DNA of 64,000 nt from Aegilops tauschii subsp. strangulata. Taxonomy: Eukaryota > Streptophyta > Magnoliopsida > Poales > Poaceae. Of the stretch, positions 22,042 to 34,099 are shown piece after piece; position 1 is the stretch's first letter, and each line of letters starts with the position of its first letter. The notes below the pieces were generated by a model that saw only the letters and a list, made by a program, of their open reading frames with translations, did not search any database and had not been told where the DNA came from. The stretch is taken from assembly GCF_002575655.3 (NCBI RefSeq), contig NC_053035.3, positions 90,855,322-90,919,321 of the forward strand. Direction: 5' to 3'. The position numbers and the translations under genes are program-made.

Positions 22042-23113
22042 TTTCCTGATTTTCTGAACATAGCATGTAGAATTCTCAGCTTGTCTGACAGGTAACTGTT
22101 GTTGGGTACTGTGGTAGGGCTGACTTTGTTCTGAAACCCAACTGTGTTTTTCTGATAGTAGTTAGTATAAGGAACTCCTTGTTTCTTAGGAACTGTGTGT
22201 ACTGGAGGATGGTTGGCTTCCACATCTTTTGCCAACCAATAAGCATCAGTAACTATTTGAGGTCTTAGAGGTCTGATTTGGAATTTAATTCCCTCCTTTA
22301 AGCCAATGAAATAACATCTGACAAACCATAGCTCTCCTAGTTCAGTATTTTCTTCTTGTACATCAGCCATTAAATCTTCAAAAGACTTGGTGTATTCAGA
22401 CACTATGTTTTTCAGTTGTTTTAGAGAGTTGAACTTTTCTATTAAGTCATAGGAGCCTTGTTGAGAAAATCTCTTCACTACTTCAACACATAACTATTTC
22501 CAGGATAATTTTTTCTTCAATAACCCAGATCTTCCTAACCAAATATTAGGATCCTCTCCTTCAAATCTAGGAAAATCCATCTTAGGGCCCTTGGTCAGAG
22601 ACTTCATGAATTGGGCTTGCATATCTTGCTCATAGGTCCTGATTCTTGCCACTGTGTGTGTGCACGCGTGCGTGCGTGCGTGTGCGTGTGTATGCAAATG
22701 CATCTCTTCAATTTGTTTACATTTTTCCTTCTTTGCCTCTAATTGTTTCCTTAATTGCTTCGTTCTGTTCGGCTGGTCCTGCACTTGCTCTTGCTGTAGT
22801 GTAGGAGATTTCACCACTTGACTAGAACTAGAAGGAATTTCATTATGTGGGTTGCTGTTCATTGATTTCACTAGTGTCTGAAGCACTGAGGTGATCGTTG
22901 AGAGTTGCTTGCTGAGATCTAGCACAACCTTCTGCACACTACCCACTTGTAATGATATTTGCCCATGTTTACTACTGATGGACTGCACTTCATCTTGCAA
23001 TTTAGTGACCTTTGACTGCATCTGGGCATTGTCTTTCTGCAGAACACCAAAATCCTCACACACACAGAGTAATCCTGCAGATCCGCCTCATTAATAGCTT
23101 TAGCACGTCCCAT
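22038..23113 (-). pseudogene. Gypsy gag
   Basis: The start MGRAKAINEADLQDYS lies at 23113. A GTGTGTGTG run then shifts the frame, and gag continues at 22494-23063 with a coiled-coil-like, Gln-rich region and FPRFEGEDPNIWL. The capsid part continues at 22038-22478 (KQLKNIVSEYTKSFEDL). A second simple-repeat tract at 22653-22696 adds alternating His, Thr and Ala residues. Gag packages the element RNA in related elements. This one is broken by at least two frameshifts. Confidence 0.8.
22653..22696. repeat. GT/CG-rich microsatellite within gag
   Basis: Alternating purine-pyrimidine tract of GTGTGTG, GCGTGCGTGC and GTGTGCGTGT type. It is translated as a His/Thr/Ala run in the gag frame and is likely to have expanded after insertion. 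Confidence 0.85.
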
Positions 23114-23559
23114 CGCCTTGATCTGAGGTCGAGGTAAGGAATTTTACCACTGGAGTCCCCCAGCAACCTATCCCCAAACCTCCAATCCTTCCGCCGCCTC
23201 GATCCACCTCCTTGCCACACGGATTAGCGCTCGAACACGGGATTTTAGCTATCGGGCAAGGCACCCGAACAACCACTTCTGCATGACTAATCTGCGCCTG
23301 AACAATTCACTGCCTCCAACTCCTACACCCCGTCACCAATTACCTCCAACCCCACCACCGTACGCTGCCAACAATCGTCGTCGTCTTCAGAAACACGGGT
23401 GGGAGAAAGGGTGGGAATCATCTATCTGGATTTTTTTTGGGTTCCAAGAGTACGCTCTTGGCGAGAATCGCTTGCTCATTATACCAATTTGTCAGGTCCC
23501 GGATGATCTACTAGCTATGAGAGTGTAGAATTATTGCGGAAAAGTATGAATCAGATCAG

Positions 23560-23752
23560 ACAAGAATTATGAATCACCGCATCTATTCCCTGATTCAGTT
23601 ATAGATACATATACACAGACATGATCCCTACATGGAGGGCCATGATGAGATGATGGCGACTGACTAGGACACCCTACACTCTAGGCGCTATGGTTACAAC
23701 AGAATGAACGGTGCAATGTTACATGGAATACATACAACGTGACAGTTCAACA
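23560..23752 (-). repeat. Copia 3' LTR
   Basis: 193 bp. In element sense it begins TGTTGAACTGTC and ends CATAATTCTTGT. The short C/G-rich tract immediately inside (plus strand ACCCCCCCTCAG) is the polypurine tract. Confidence 0.88.
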
Positions 23753-25278
23753 CCCCCCCTCAGTCCGAACGGCGCCATGCAAGACGTTCAGACTGGACCG
23801 GAACTCACGAAACACCGAAGAAGGCAGCCCCTTTGTGAAGACATCAGCAAACTGGGAGGTAGTCGGGAAATGAAGCACTCTTGCCTTGCCGAGTGCCACA
23901 CGATCCCGAACAAAGTGTAGATCGATCTCCACATGCTTCGTTCGTTGATGCTGAACGGGGTTGGACGATAGGTACACGGCGCTCACATTGTCACAATAGA
24001 CAACGGTGGCACGACGAGGGGGACGATGAAGCTCGCCAAGAAGTTGTCGAAGCCAGCACGACTCTGCCACACAGTTGGTGACGGCACAGTACTCGGCCTC
24101 GGCGCTAGACCGGGACACGGTGTGCTGCCGCTTAGAGGACCAGGAGATCAAGTTAGCACCGAGAAATATGCAGAACCCGGAGGTGGAGCGGCGTGTGTCG
24201 GGACAACCCGCCCAATCGGCGTCACTATAGGCAATGAGGTCGTGGGACGAGGAGCGGTACAGCTGCAAGCCATAGTGAGGCGTGCCATGGAGGTAGCGAA
24301 GAACACGCTTGAGGAGCTGATAGTGTGCATCGAGAGGAGCATGCATGACGAGGCAAAGCTGCTGGACTGCGTAGGAGATGTCGGGATGTGTCAAGGTAAG
24401 ATACTGTAAGGCGCCGGCGAGACTATGGTAAAGCGCAGGATCGTGGAACGGGACGCTAGTGGTGCTAGAGATCTTGCTATGCGTGTCAACAGGGGTGGAT
24501 ATAGGTTTGCAGTTAAGCATATGCGCACGATCGAGGATTTCAAGCGCGTATTGCTCCTGCGAGAGGAAGATGCCGGTGGTGGAGCGATGCACATTGATCC
24601 TAAGGAAGTGGTGAATGTCGCCGAGGTCGCTCATGGAGAACTCGCTGGAGAGAGATGTGACGAGGGACTGAAGCAGGCTGGTAGTGTTGGCGGTGAGGAT
24701 AATGTCATCAACGTAGAGTAGAAGATATGCCAAGGCAGTGCCACGACGGAGAATAAAGAGGGATGTGTCACACTTGGACGACACAAAGCCAAGTGTGTGG
24801 AGGAATTTGGTGAACCGAAGAAACCAAGTGCGGGGCGCCTGCTTGAGCCCATAGAGAGACTTGTTCAGGCGACAAACATGGGTAGGACGAGCCACATCCA
24901 CAAAGCCCGCGGGTTGCTGACAGTAGACGGTCTCAGCCAAGTCGCCGTGGAGAAATGCATTCTTGACGTCCATCTGCCGGATGGGCCACCCGTTAGCTGT
25001 CGCAATGCTAAGGACGACGCGGATAGTGGCCGGCTTGACGACGGGACTGAACGTCTCCCCGTAGTCGATGCCGGCCTGCTACATGAAGCCGCGCACCACC
25101 CACCGAGCTTTGTACCGCGCCAAGGTGCCGTCGGGATGAAGCTTGTGGCAGAAGATCCATTTGCCGGTCACCACGTTCACACCTGCAGGACAAGGAACCA
25201 AAGACCAAGTGTCATTCCGAATTAGCGCGTTAAACTCATCAAGCATCGCGGCGTGCCAGTGCGGGTCCTTGAGTGCTG
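23753..25278 (-). pseudogene. Copia reverse transcriptase and RNase H
   Basis: Minus strand from about 25278. The N-terminal part (25079-25278) shows KDPHWHAAMLDEFNAL and ARYKARWVVRGF and ends in an in-frame TAG. After the stop the same domain continues to 23747 with MDVKNAFLHGDL, SLYGLKQAPRTW, the catalytic YLLLYVDDIIL, an RNase H domain starting near YSDADWAGCPDTRRSTSG and the C-terminal KHVEIDLHFVRD and FTKGLPSSVF. The 408-codon second frame is unbroken. The upstream end was cut by the solo LTR at 25284. Confidence 0.9.
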
Positions 25279-25283
25279 CTCGG

Positions 25284-26852
25284 TGATACGTCTCCAACGT
25301 ATCTATAATTTTTGATTGCTCCATGCTATATTATCTTCTGTTTTGGACATTATTGGGCTTTATTATTCACTTTTATATTATTTTTGGGACTAACCTATTA
25401 ACCGGAGGCCCAGCCCAGAATTGCTGTTTTTTGCCTATTTCAGAGTTTCGCAGAAAAAGAATATCAAACGGAGTCCAAACGGAATGAAACCTTCGGGAAC
25501 GTGATTTTCAGAACGAACATGATCCAGGAGACTTGGACCCTACGTCAAGGAAGCTTCCAGGAAGCCACGAGGTAGGGGGCGCGCCTACCCCCCAGGCGCG
25601 CCCTCCACCCTCGTGGCCCCACGTTGCTCCACCGACGTACTCCTTCCTCCTATATATACCTACGTACCCCCAAACGATTAGATACGGAGCCAAAAACCTA
25701 ATTCCACCGCCGCAACCTTCTGTACCCACGAGATCCCATCTTGGGGCCTGTTCCGGAGCTCCGCCGGAGGGGGCATCGATCACGGAGGGCTTCTACATCA
25801 ACACCATAGCCTCTCCGATGAAGTGTGAGTAGTTTACCTCAGACCTTCGGGTCCATAGTTATTATCTAGATGGCTTTTTCTCTCTTTTTGGATCTCAATA
25901 CAATGTTCTCCCCCCTCTTGTGGAGATCTATTCGATGTAATCTTCTTCTGCGGTGTGTTTGTTGAGACTGATGAATTGTGGGTTTATGATCAAGTTTATC
26001 TATGAACAATATTTGAATCTTCTGAATTCTTTTATGTATGACTGGTTATCTTTGCAAGTCTCTTCGAATTATCAGTTTGGTTTGGCCTACTAGATTGATC
26101 TTTCTTGCAATGGGAGAAGTGCTTAGCTTTGGGTTCAATCTTGCAGTGTCCTTTCCAAGTGACAGTAGGGGCAGCAAGGCACGTATTGTATTGTTTCCAT
26201 CGAGGATAACAAGATGGTTTTTTTTATCATATTGCATGAATTTATCCCTCTACATCATGTCATCTTGCTTAAGGCGTTACTCTGTTCTTCTGAACTTAAT
26301 ACTCTAGATGCATGCTGGATAGCGGTCGATGTGTGGAGTAATAGTAGTAGATGCAGGTAGGAGTCGGTCTACTTGTCTTGGACGTGATGCCTATATACAT
26401 GATCATACCTAGATATTCTCATAACTATGCTCAATTCTGTCAATTGCTCAATAGTAATTTGTTCACCCACCGTAAAATACTTATGCTCTTGAGAGAAGCC
26501 ACTAGTGAAACCTATGGCCCCCGAGTCTATCTTCATCATATTAATCTTCCAACACTTAGTTATTTCCGTTGCTTTTATTTTACTTTGCATCTCTATCATA
26601 AAAATACCAAAAATATTATCTTATCATATCTATCAGATCTCACTCTCGTATGTGACCGTGTAGGGATTGACAACCCCTTATCGTGTTGGTTGCGAGGATT
26701 TATTTGTTTTGTGTAGGTGCGAGGGACTCGCGTGTAGCCTCCTACTGGATTGATACATTGGTTCTCAAAAACTGAGGGAAATACTTACGCTACTTTGCTG
26801 CATCACCCTTTCCTCTTCAAGGGAAAACCAACGCAGTGCTCAAGAGGTAGCA
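25284..26852 (+). mobile_element. Solo LTR of a gypsy-type element in copia pol
   Basis: 1569 bp from TGATACGTCTCC to AGAGGTAGCA, with TSD CTCGG at 25279-25283 and 26853-26857. It is homologous, in opposite orientation, to the LTRs of the 28362-35681 element. No internal region, PBS or PPT remains, so it formed by LTR-LTR recombination. A TATATATA box lies at 25651-25658. The copia frame resumes across it between SSYR and AALKD. Confidence 0.92.
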
Positions 26853-26857
26853 CTCGG

Positions 26858-28250
26858 TACGAGGATGGAAGAGGTGAGGGGGTGGTGGAGACGTGAAGGT
26901 CAAGGATATCCTTGGGCATGGCGTATCCGGTTTTGGCTCGGGTCTGCATCGGGTGGGGGTTAGCAGGTGGTGCAACGGGTACGGCGCGCGCTGGGAGAGG
27001 CGGATCAGGTGGCGTGAGGCTGGGGACGGAGTAGAGACGGGTGAGCCGCGGAGACCGGGCGTGCATGGGGGAGATCCCGAGAACGTAATGCGCGCGGGAG
27101 TGCATGGTGAAGATCCCGAGAGATCGGGTGGGATCGTGGTGGTGGTGCCAGGCGAGGGACCCGGGCGGGCGGGCGTGATTGGCGCAGGTGGGATATGGGG
27201 GCGTGGGCGGCTACTGGGACCGGGGGCAGGTGGCATGCGGGAAGGGGTGGGTGCGCGATCCAGTGGGAAAAGTGGGTACGAGGAACGGAAAGCGAGGGGC
27301 GGCGGGCCAGGTGGGGGGAGGTGTGCTGGATTTTCTATGGCGGATGATCCTGCGGGTTCAGAGAAAGGAAAGGAATTTTCATCAAAGATCACAAGACGAG
27401 AAATAATAACTTTGTGCGTGGATAAATCAAGGCAGCGGTAGCCCTTCTGTTCACGGGGGTAACCAAGGAAGACGCAACGAGCAGAGCGTGGTGAGAGTTT
27501 GTGATCAGCGGTAGCAGAAGTGTTCGGGTAGCAGAGACATCCAAACGTACGTAGGTGATTGTAGGTGGGGTGGATGCCGTAGAGAAGAAAGTGAGGGGTA
27601 AATTGATGAATGGCACGGGACGGGCGTATGTTGAGGAGAATGGTGGCGGTGTGCAATGCCTCTGCCTAGAAGGGAGAAGGGAGCGAGCCCTGGAAGAGGA
27701 GCGTGCGTACCACGTCATTGGTCGTGCGGATGTGCCGCTCGGCCTTCCCATTTTGGGGAGAGGTGTGGGGGAAGTGAGACGAAAAGAAATGTCGTTGGAG
27801 GAGAAGTAGTCGCGAAGAGTGGTGGTGAGAAATTCGCCGCCATTGTCACACTGCACACATCGAATAAGCACGCCATATTGGGTAAGGAAAAACTTAAAAA
27901 AGCGGAGAAGAACATCACAAGTTTCAAACTTTGCACGGAGAGGAAACGTCCAAGAATAATGAGTGTAATCATCAATAATCAAAAGATAATACTTGTAGCC
28001 TGAGTAACTCACAACCGCTGATGTCCACAAATCACAATGAACTAAATGAAATGGGGCGGTGGTATAGGAGGTGGATGATGGGACGGGGAGGCGGGTATGT
28101 TTGCCAAGTTGGCATGCGGTACATAGTGGTGAAGTGCGAGCATCTTTATTACAAGTGTTGAGGAAATCTAAGGAAAAACGGGAAAAGGAAGAAGAGCTCG
28201 GATGTCCAAGCCGCCGGCGCCATACGAGGCGGGTGGAGGTGGAGCGGGCG
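26858..28250 (-). pseudogene. Copia GAG pre-integrase and integrase
   Basis: Minus strand. The pre-integrase segment near 28100-28250 has RRLGHPSSSSFSRF and a zinc-binding CTACQLGKH. Integrase core motifs follow at 27389-28030: YYLLIIDDYTHYSWTFPL and CDNGGEF. A frameshift near 27750 moves the rest into the frame 26817-27656, seen as LLYGIHPTYNHLRTFGCLCY and then a Pro-rich linker. The linker toward reverse transcriptase (MQTRAKTGYAMPKDILDL) is in a further frame at 26858-27105. Confidence 0.85.
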
Positions 28251-28361
28251 CGCCAGGAAGCATCACGGGGTAGGCCTGCTGGGGGACGTCGGGGCGGGGG
28301 CCGAGAATGCCGGCTCTCTTGGGCGGGATCCAGGGGGCGCGCGGAAGAGGGTAGGGCATCC

Positions 28362-29924
28362 TGCTACCTCTTGAGCACTGCGTTGGTTTTCCCTTGAAGA
28401 GGAAAGGGTGATGCAGTAAAGTAGCGTAAGTATTTCCCTCAGTTTTTGAGAACCAAGGTATCAATCCAGTAGGAGACCACACTCGAGTCCCACACACCTA
28501 CACAAACAAATAAGAACCTCGCAACCAACGCGATAAAGGGTTGTCAATCCCTTCACGGTCACTTACGAGAGTGAGATCTGATAGATATGGTAAGATAATA
28601 TTTTTGGTATTTTTATGATAAAGAGTAAATAAAGATGCAAAGTAAAATAAACGGCGCGAGAAATAGCTTGTTGTCGGGAGATTAATATGATAGAAAATAG
28701 ACCCGGGGGCCATAGGTTTCACTAGTGGCTTCTCTCAAGAGCATAAGTATTATGGTGGGTAAATGAATTACTGTCGAGCAATTGATAGAATTGAGCATAG
28801 TTATGAGAATATCTAGGTATGATCATGTATATAGGCATCACGTCTGTGACAAGTAGACCGAAACGATTCTGCATCTACTACTATTACTCCACACATCGAC
28901 CGCTATCCAGCATGCATCTAGAGTATTAAGTTCATAAGAACAGAGTAATGCTTTAAGTAAGATGACATGATGTAGAGGGATAAACTCATGCAATATGATA
29001 TAAACCCCATCTTTTTATCCTCGATGGCAACAATACAATACGTGTTGTTTCCCTTTCTGTCACTGCGATCGAGCACCGCAAGATTGAACCCAAAGCTAAG
29101 CACTTCTCCCATTGCAAGAAAGATCAATCTAGTAGGCCAAACCAAACTGATAATTCGAAGAGACTTGCAAAGATAACCAATCATACATAAAAGAATTCAG
29201 AGGAGATTCAAATATTGTTCATAGATAATCTTGATCATAAACCCACAATTCATCGGATCTCGACAAACACACCGCAAAAGAAGATTACATCGAGTAGATC
29301 TCCAAGAGATCGAGGAGAACTTTGTATTGAGATCCAAAGAGAGAGAAGAACCCATCTAGCTAATAACTATGGATCCGAAGGTCTGAGGTAAAGTACTCAC
29401 ACATCATCGGAGAGGCTATGGTGTTGATGTAGAAGCCCTCCGTGATCAATGCCCCCTCCGGCGGAGCGCCGGAAAGGCCCCAAGATGGGATCTCACGGGT
29501 ACAGAAGGTTGCGGCGGTGGAAATAGGGTTTTGGCTCCGTATATGATGTTTCCAGGGTATATGGGTATATATAGGAGGAAGAAGTACGTCAGTGGAGCAA
29601 CGAGGGGCCCACGAGGGTGGAGGGCGCGCCCCCTGCCTCGTGCCTTCCTCGTTGATTGCTTTACGTAGACTCCAAGTCCCGTGGATCACGTTTGTTCCGA
29701 AAATCACGTTCCTGAAGGTTTCATTCCGTTTGGACTCCGTTTGATATCCTTTTCCTTCGAAACACTGAAATAGGCCAAAAAAAGCAATTTGGGCTGGGCC
29801 TCCGGTTAATAGGTTAGTCCCAAAAATAATATAAAAGTGTATAATAAAGCCCATTAAACATCCAAAACAGAATATAATATAGCATGGAACAATAAAAAAT
29901 TATAGATACGTTGGAGACGTATCA
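28362..29924 (-). repeat. 3' LTR of the Athila-like element
   Basis: 1563 bp, plus-strand edges TGCTACCTCTTG and GACGTATCA. It is homologous to 25284-26852 (opposite orientation) and to 61635-62541. Confidence 0.9.
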
Positions 29925-32809
29925 AGCATCCCCAAGCTTAATTCCTGCTCGTCCTCGAGTAGGTAAATGATAAAAACAGAATTTTTGATGTGGAATGCTT
30001 CTTAGCATAATTTTCAATGTAATTCTCTTATTTGTGGTATGAATATTCAGATCCGAAAGATTCAAGACAAAAGTTTAATATTGACATAAAAACAATAATA
30101 CTTCAAGCATACTAACTAAGCAATTACGTCTTCTCAAAATAACATGGCCAAAGAAAGTTATCCCTACAAAATCATATAGTCTGGCTATGCTCTATCTTCA
30201 CCACACAAAATATTTAAATCATGCACAACCCTGATGACAAGCCAAGCAATTGTTTCATAGTTTTGGTGTTCTCAAAGTTTTTCAATCTTCACGCAATACA
30301 TGAGCGTGAGCCATGGACATAGCACTATATGTGGAATAGAATGGTGGTTGTGGAGAAGACAAAAAAGGAGAAGATAGTCTCACATCAACTAGGCGTATCA
30401 ACGGGCTATGGAGATGCCCATCAATAGATATCAATGTGAGTGAGTAGGGATTGCCATGCAACGGATGCACTAGAGCTATAAGTGTATGAAAACTCAACAA
30501 AAGAAACTAAGTGGGTGTGCATCCAACTGCCTTGCTCATGAAGACCTAGGGCATTTTGAGGAAGCCCATCATTGGAATATACAAGCCAAGTTCTATAATG
30601 AAAAATTCCCACTAGTATATGGAAGTGATATCATAGGAGACTCTCTATCATGAAGATCATGGTGCTACTTTGAAGCACAAGTGTGGAAAAGGATAGTAGC
30701 ATTGTCCCTTCTCTCTTTTTCTCTCTTTTTTTGGGCCTTTTTTATGGCCTTTCTTTTTTTTTTGTCCGGAGTCTCATCCCGACTTGTGGGGGAATCATAG
30801 TCTCCATCATCCTTTCCTCACTTGGGACAATGCTCTAATAATGATGATCATCACACTTTTATTTACTTACAACTCAAGAATTACAACTCAATACTTAGAA
30901 CAAATTATGACTCTATGTGAATGCCTCCGGCGGTGTACCGAGATATGCAATGAATCAAGAGTGACATGTATAAAAGAATCATGAACGGTGGCTTTGCCAC
31001 AAATACGATGTCAACTACATGATCACGCAAAGCAATTATGACAATGATGAAGCATGTCATAGTAAACGAAACGGTGGTAAGTTGCATGGCAATATATCTC
31101 GGATTGGTTACGGAAATGCCATGATAGGTAGGTATGGTGGCTGTTTTTAGGAAAGTATATGGTGGGTGTATGATACCGGCGAAAAGGTGCGCGGTATTAG
31201 AGAAGCTAGCAATGGTGGAAGGATGAGAGTGCGTATTCCATGGACTCAACATTAGTCATAAAGAACTCATATACTTGTTGCAAAAATCTACAAGTTATCA
31301 AAGCAAAGTATTACACGCATGCTCCTAGGGGGATAGATTGCTAGGAAAAGACCATCGCTCATCCCCGACCGCCACTCAATTAAGGAAGACAATCAATAAA
31401 TAAATCATGCTCCGACTTCATCACATAACGGTTCACCATACGTGCATGCTACGGGAATCACAAACTTTAACACAAGTATTTCTCAAATTCATAACCACTC
31501 AACTAGCATGACTCTAATATCACCATCTTCATATCTCAAAACAATTATCAAGCATCAAACTTCTCATAGTATTCAACACACTCATAAGATTTTTTTTACT
31601 AATCTTGGATGCCTATCATATTAGGACTAATTTTTATGATTAAAGCAAATTACCATGCTGTTTTGTAGGACTCTCAAAATAATATAAGTGAAGCATGAGA
31701 GAACAATAGTTTCTATAAAACAAATCCACCACCGTGCTCTAAAAGATATAAGTGAAGCACTAGAGCAAAAACTATATAGCTCAAAAGATATAAGTGAAGC
31801 ACATAGAGTATTCTAATAAATTCCGAATCATGTGTGTCTCTCTCAAAAGGTGTGTACAGCAAGGATTATTGTGGTAAACTAAAAATCAAAGATTCAAATC
31901 ATACAATACGCTCCAAGCAAAACACATATCATGTGGTGAATAAAAATATAGCCCCAAATAAAGTTACCGATGGACGAAGACGAAAGAGGGGATGCCTTCC
32001 GGAGCATCCCCAAGCTTTGGCTTTTTGGTGTCCTTAGATTACCTTGGGGTTCCATGGGCATCCCCAAGCTTAGGCGCTTGCCACTCCTTGTTCCACAATC
32101 CATCAAATCTTTACCCAAAACTTGAAAACTTCACAACACAAAACTCAACAGAAAATTTCGTGAGCTCCGTTAGAGAAAGAAAACAAAACACCACTTCAAG
32201 GTACTGTATTGAACTCATTCTTTATTTATATTTGTGTTAAACCTACTGTATTCCAACTTCTCTATGGTTTATAAACTCTTTTACTAGCCATAGATTCATC
32301 AAAATAAGCAAACAACACACGAAAAACAGAATCTGTCAAAAACAGAACAGTCTATAGTAATCTGTAACTAACGCAAACTTCTGGAGCTAAAACGATTCTA
32401 CCAAAATAGGAAGACCTAGAAAATTTGTTTATTGATCTACTGCAATTGGAATCAATATTTTATCACGTTCTGGTGATTTTAAACAATTGTTTTCGTGAAC
32501 AGAAAGTTTCTGGAATTTTCAGCAAGATCAAATAACTATCATCCAAGAAGATCCTATAGGTTTAACTTGGCACAAACACTAATTAAAACATAAGAACAAA
32601 TCTAACCAGAGGCTAGATCAAATATTTATTCCTAAACAGAAGCAAAAAGCAAAAAACTAAAATAAAATTGGGTTGCCTCCCAACAAGCGCTATCGTTTAA
32701 CGCCCTTAGCTAGGCATAAAAGCAAGGATAGATCTAGGTATTGCCATCTTTGGTAGGCAATCCATAAGTAGCTCTCATAATAGATTCATATGGTAATTTT
32801 ATTTTCTTT
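29925..32809 (-). other. Non-coding internal region of the Athila-like element
   Basis: No supported gene. It contains the polypurine tract at 29925, blocks shared with 12495-15172, repeated ATAAGTGAAGC words (31680-31800), a duplicated GCATCCCCAAGCTT (32003-32075) and the ACAGAATCTGTC block (32320-32640). Confidence 0.65.
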
Positions 32810-33877
32810 CTAGGAAAGTTCCATACCTTTCCTCAACGGAAATTGGAATCTAATATTCCCTTCCTTCATATCAATAATTGCACCAATCGTTCTAAGGAAA
32901 GGTCTACCAAGAATAATAGGACATGAAGGATTGCAATATATGTCAAGAACAATGAAATCTATGGGCACATAGTTCCTATTTGCAACAATAAGAACATCAT
33001 TAATTCTTCCCATAGGTTTCTTAATAGTGGAATCCGCAAGGTGCAAGTTTAAAGAACAATCATCAAATTCACGGAATCCTAGCAAATCACACAAGGTTTT
33101 TGGAATCATGGAAACACTAGCACCCAAATCACACAAAGCATAGCATTCATGATCTTTAATTTTAATTTTAGTAGTAGGTTCCCACTCATCATAAAGTTTT
33201 CTAGGGATAGAAACTTCCAACTCAAGTTTTTCTTCATAAGATTGCATTAAAGCATCAACGACATGTTTGGTAAAAGCTTTATTCTGACTATAAGCATGAG
33301 GAGAATTTAGCACGGATTGCAACAAGGAAATACAATCTATCAAAGAGCAATTATCATAATTAAATTCCTTGAAATAAAAAATGGTGGGTTCTTTAATATC
33401 TAAAGTTTTGACCTCTTCAATCCCACTTTTACCAATTTTTGCATCAAAATCTAAAAACACCGAATTTTTGGGACGCCTTCTAGGTAAAGGTGACTCATCT
33501 CCAGTCCCATCATTATCAAGATTCATATTGCAAAACAAAGATTTAATAGGAGAAACATCAATAACTTTTAGATCTTCATCTTTATTTTCACAAAAAAATT
33601 CCGGCTTAGCGGCCATCTTATTAACTAAGGTGGCCTGCTTATCCGAAACTTCAGCTATTAATTTTTTGAGATGAGCAATCTAAGATTTCAAACCATAAAA
33701 TTCTTTAAACATATCATCGAGCTCTTTATTCATATAACCCATAAAGCTTTTTTGTTCCTCAAGCTCGTTCCTAAAGAAATTATTATGCTCAAATTGTAAA
33801 GTCATGAAACTCCTGACGTTGCTTTCGATCTCTTCTAACCTTTTAAGGTGAAGATCACCAAATGTAGGTAGAGCCAT
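32810..33877 (-). pseudogene. Gag-protease-like ORF of the Athila-like element
   Basis: The start MALPTFGDLHLKRLEEIESN is at 33877. One in-frame TAG follows GLKS near 33680, and the frame then continues to 32810. The second half carries a retropepsin-like domain: YALCDLGASVSMIPKTLCDL as the active-site region (Asp-Leu-Gly in place of Asp-Ser/Thr-Gly) and SCPIILGRPFLRTIGAIID as the second conserved strand. This domain layout is typical of Athila-lineage protease. With one stop and an altered active site it is probably inactive. Confidence 0.75.
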
Positions 33878-34071
33878 CGTGACAAGCAAGCAATCCAACA
33901 CACAAGCAAACAAGAAACAAGAGAAAAAGAGGCGAACGGAAAAGAGAGGGCGAATAAAACGGCAATGGTGAAGTGGGGGAGAGGAAAACGAGAGGCAAAT
34001 GGCAAATAATGTAATGCAAGGGGTAAGAGTTTGTGATGGGTACTTGGTATGTCTTGACTTGTGCGTAGACT

Positions 34072-34088
34072 CCCCGGCAACGGCGCCA
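34072..34088 (-). other. Primer-binding site, tRNA-Asp type
   Basis: Plus strand CCCCGGCAACGGCGCCA, i.e. TGGCGCCGTTGCCGGGG on the element strand, 11 bp from the LTR edge at 34100. Confidence 0.85.
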
Positions 34089-34099
34089 GAAATCCATCT

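Noticed and set aside
26893..28397. Plus-strand ORFs of 110-180 codons (for example 26893-27441, 28071-28397)
   Set aside because: They are antisense shadows of the copia integrase and linker on the minus strand.
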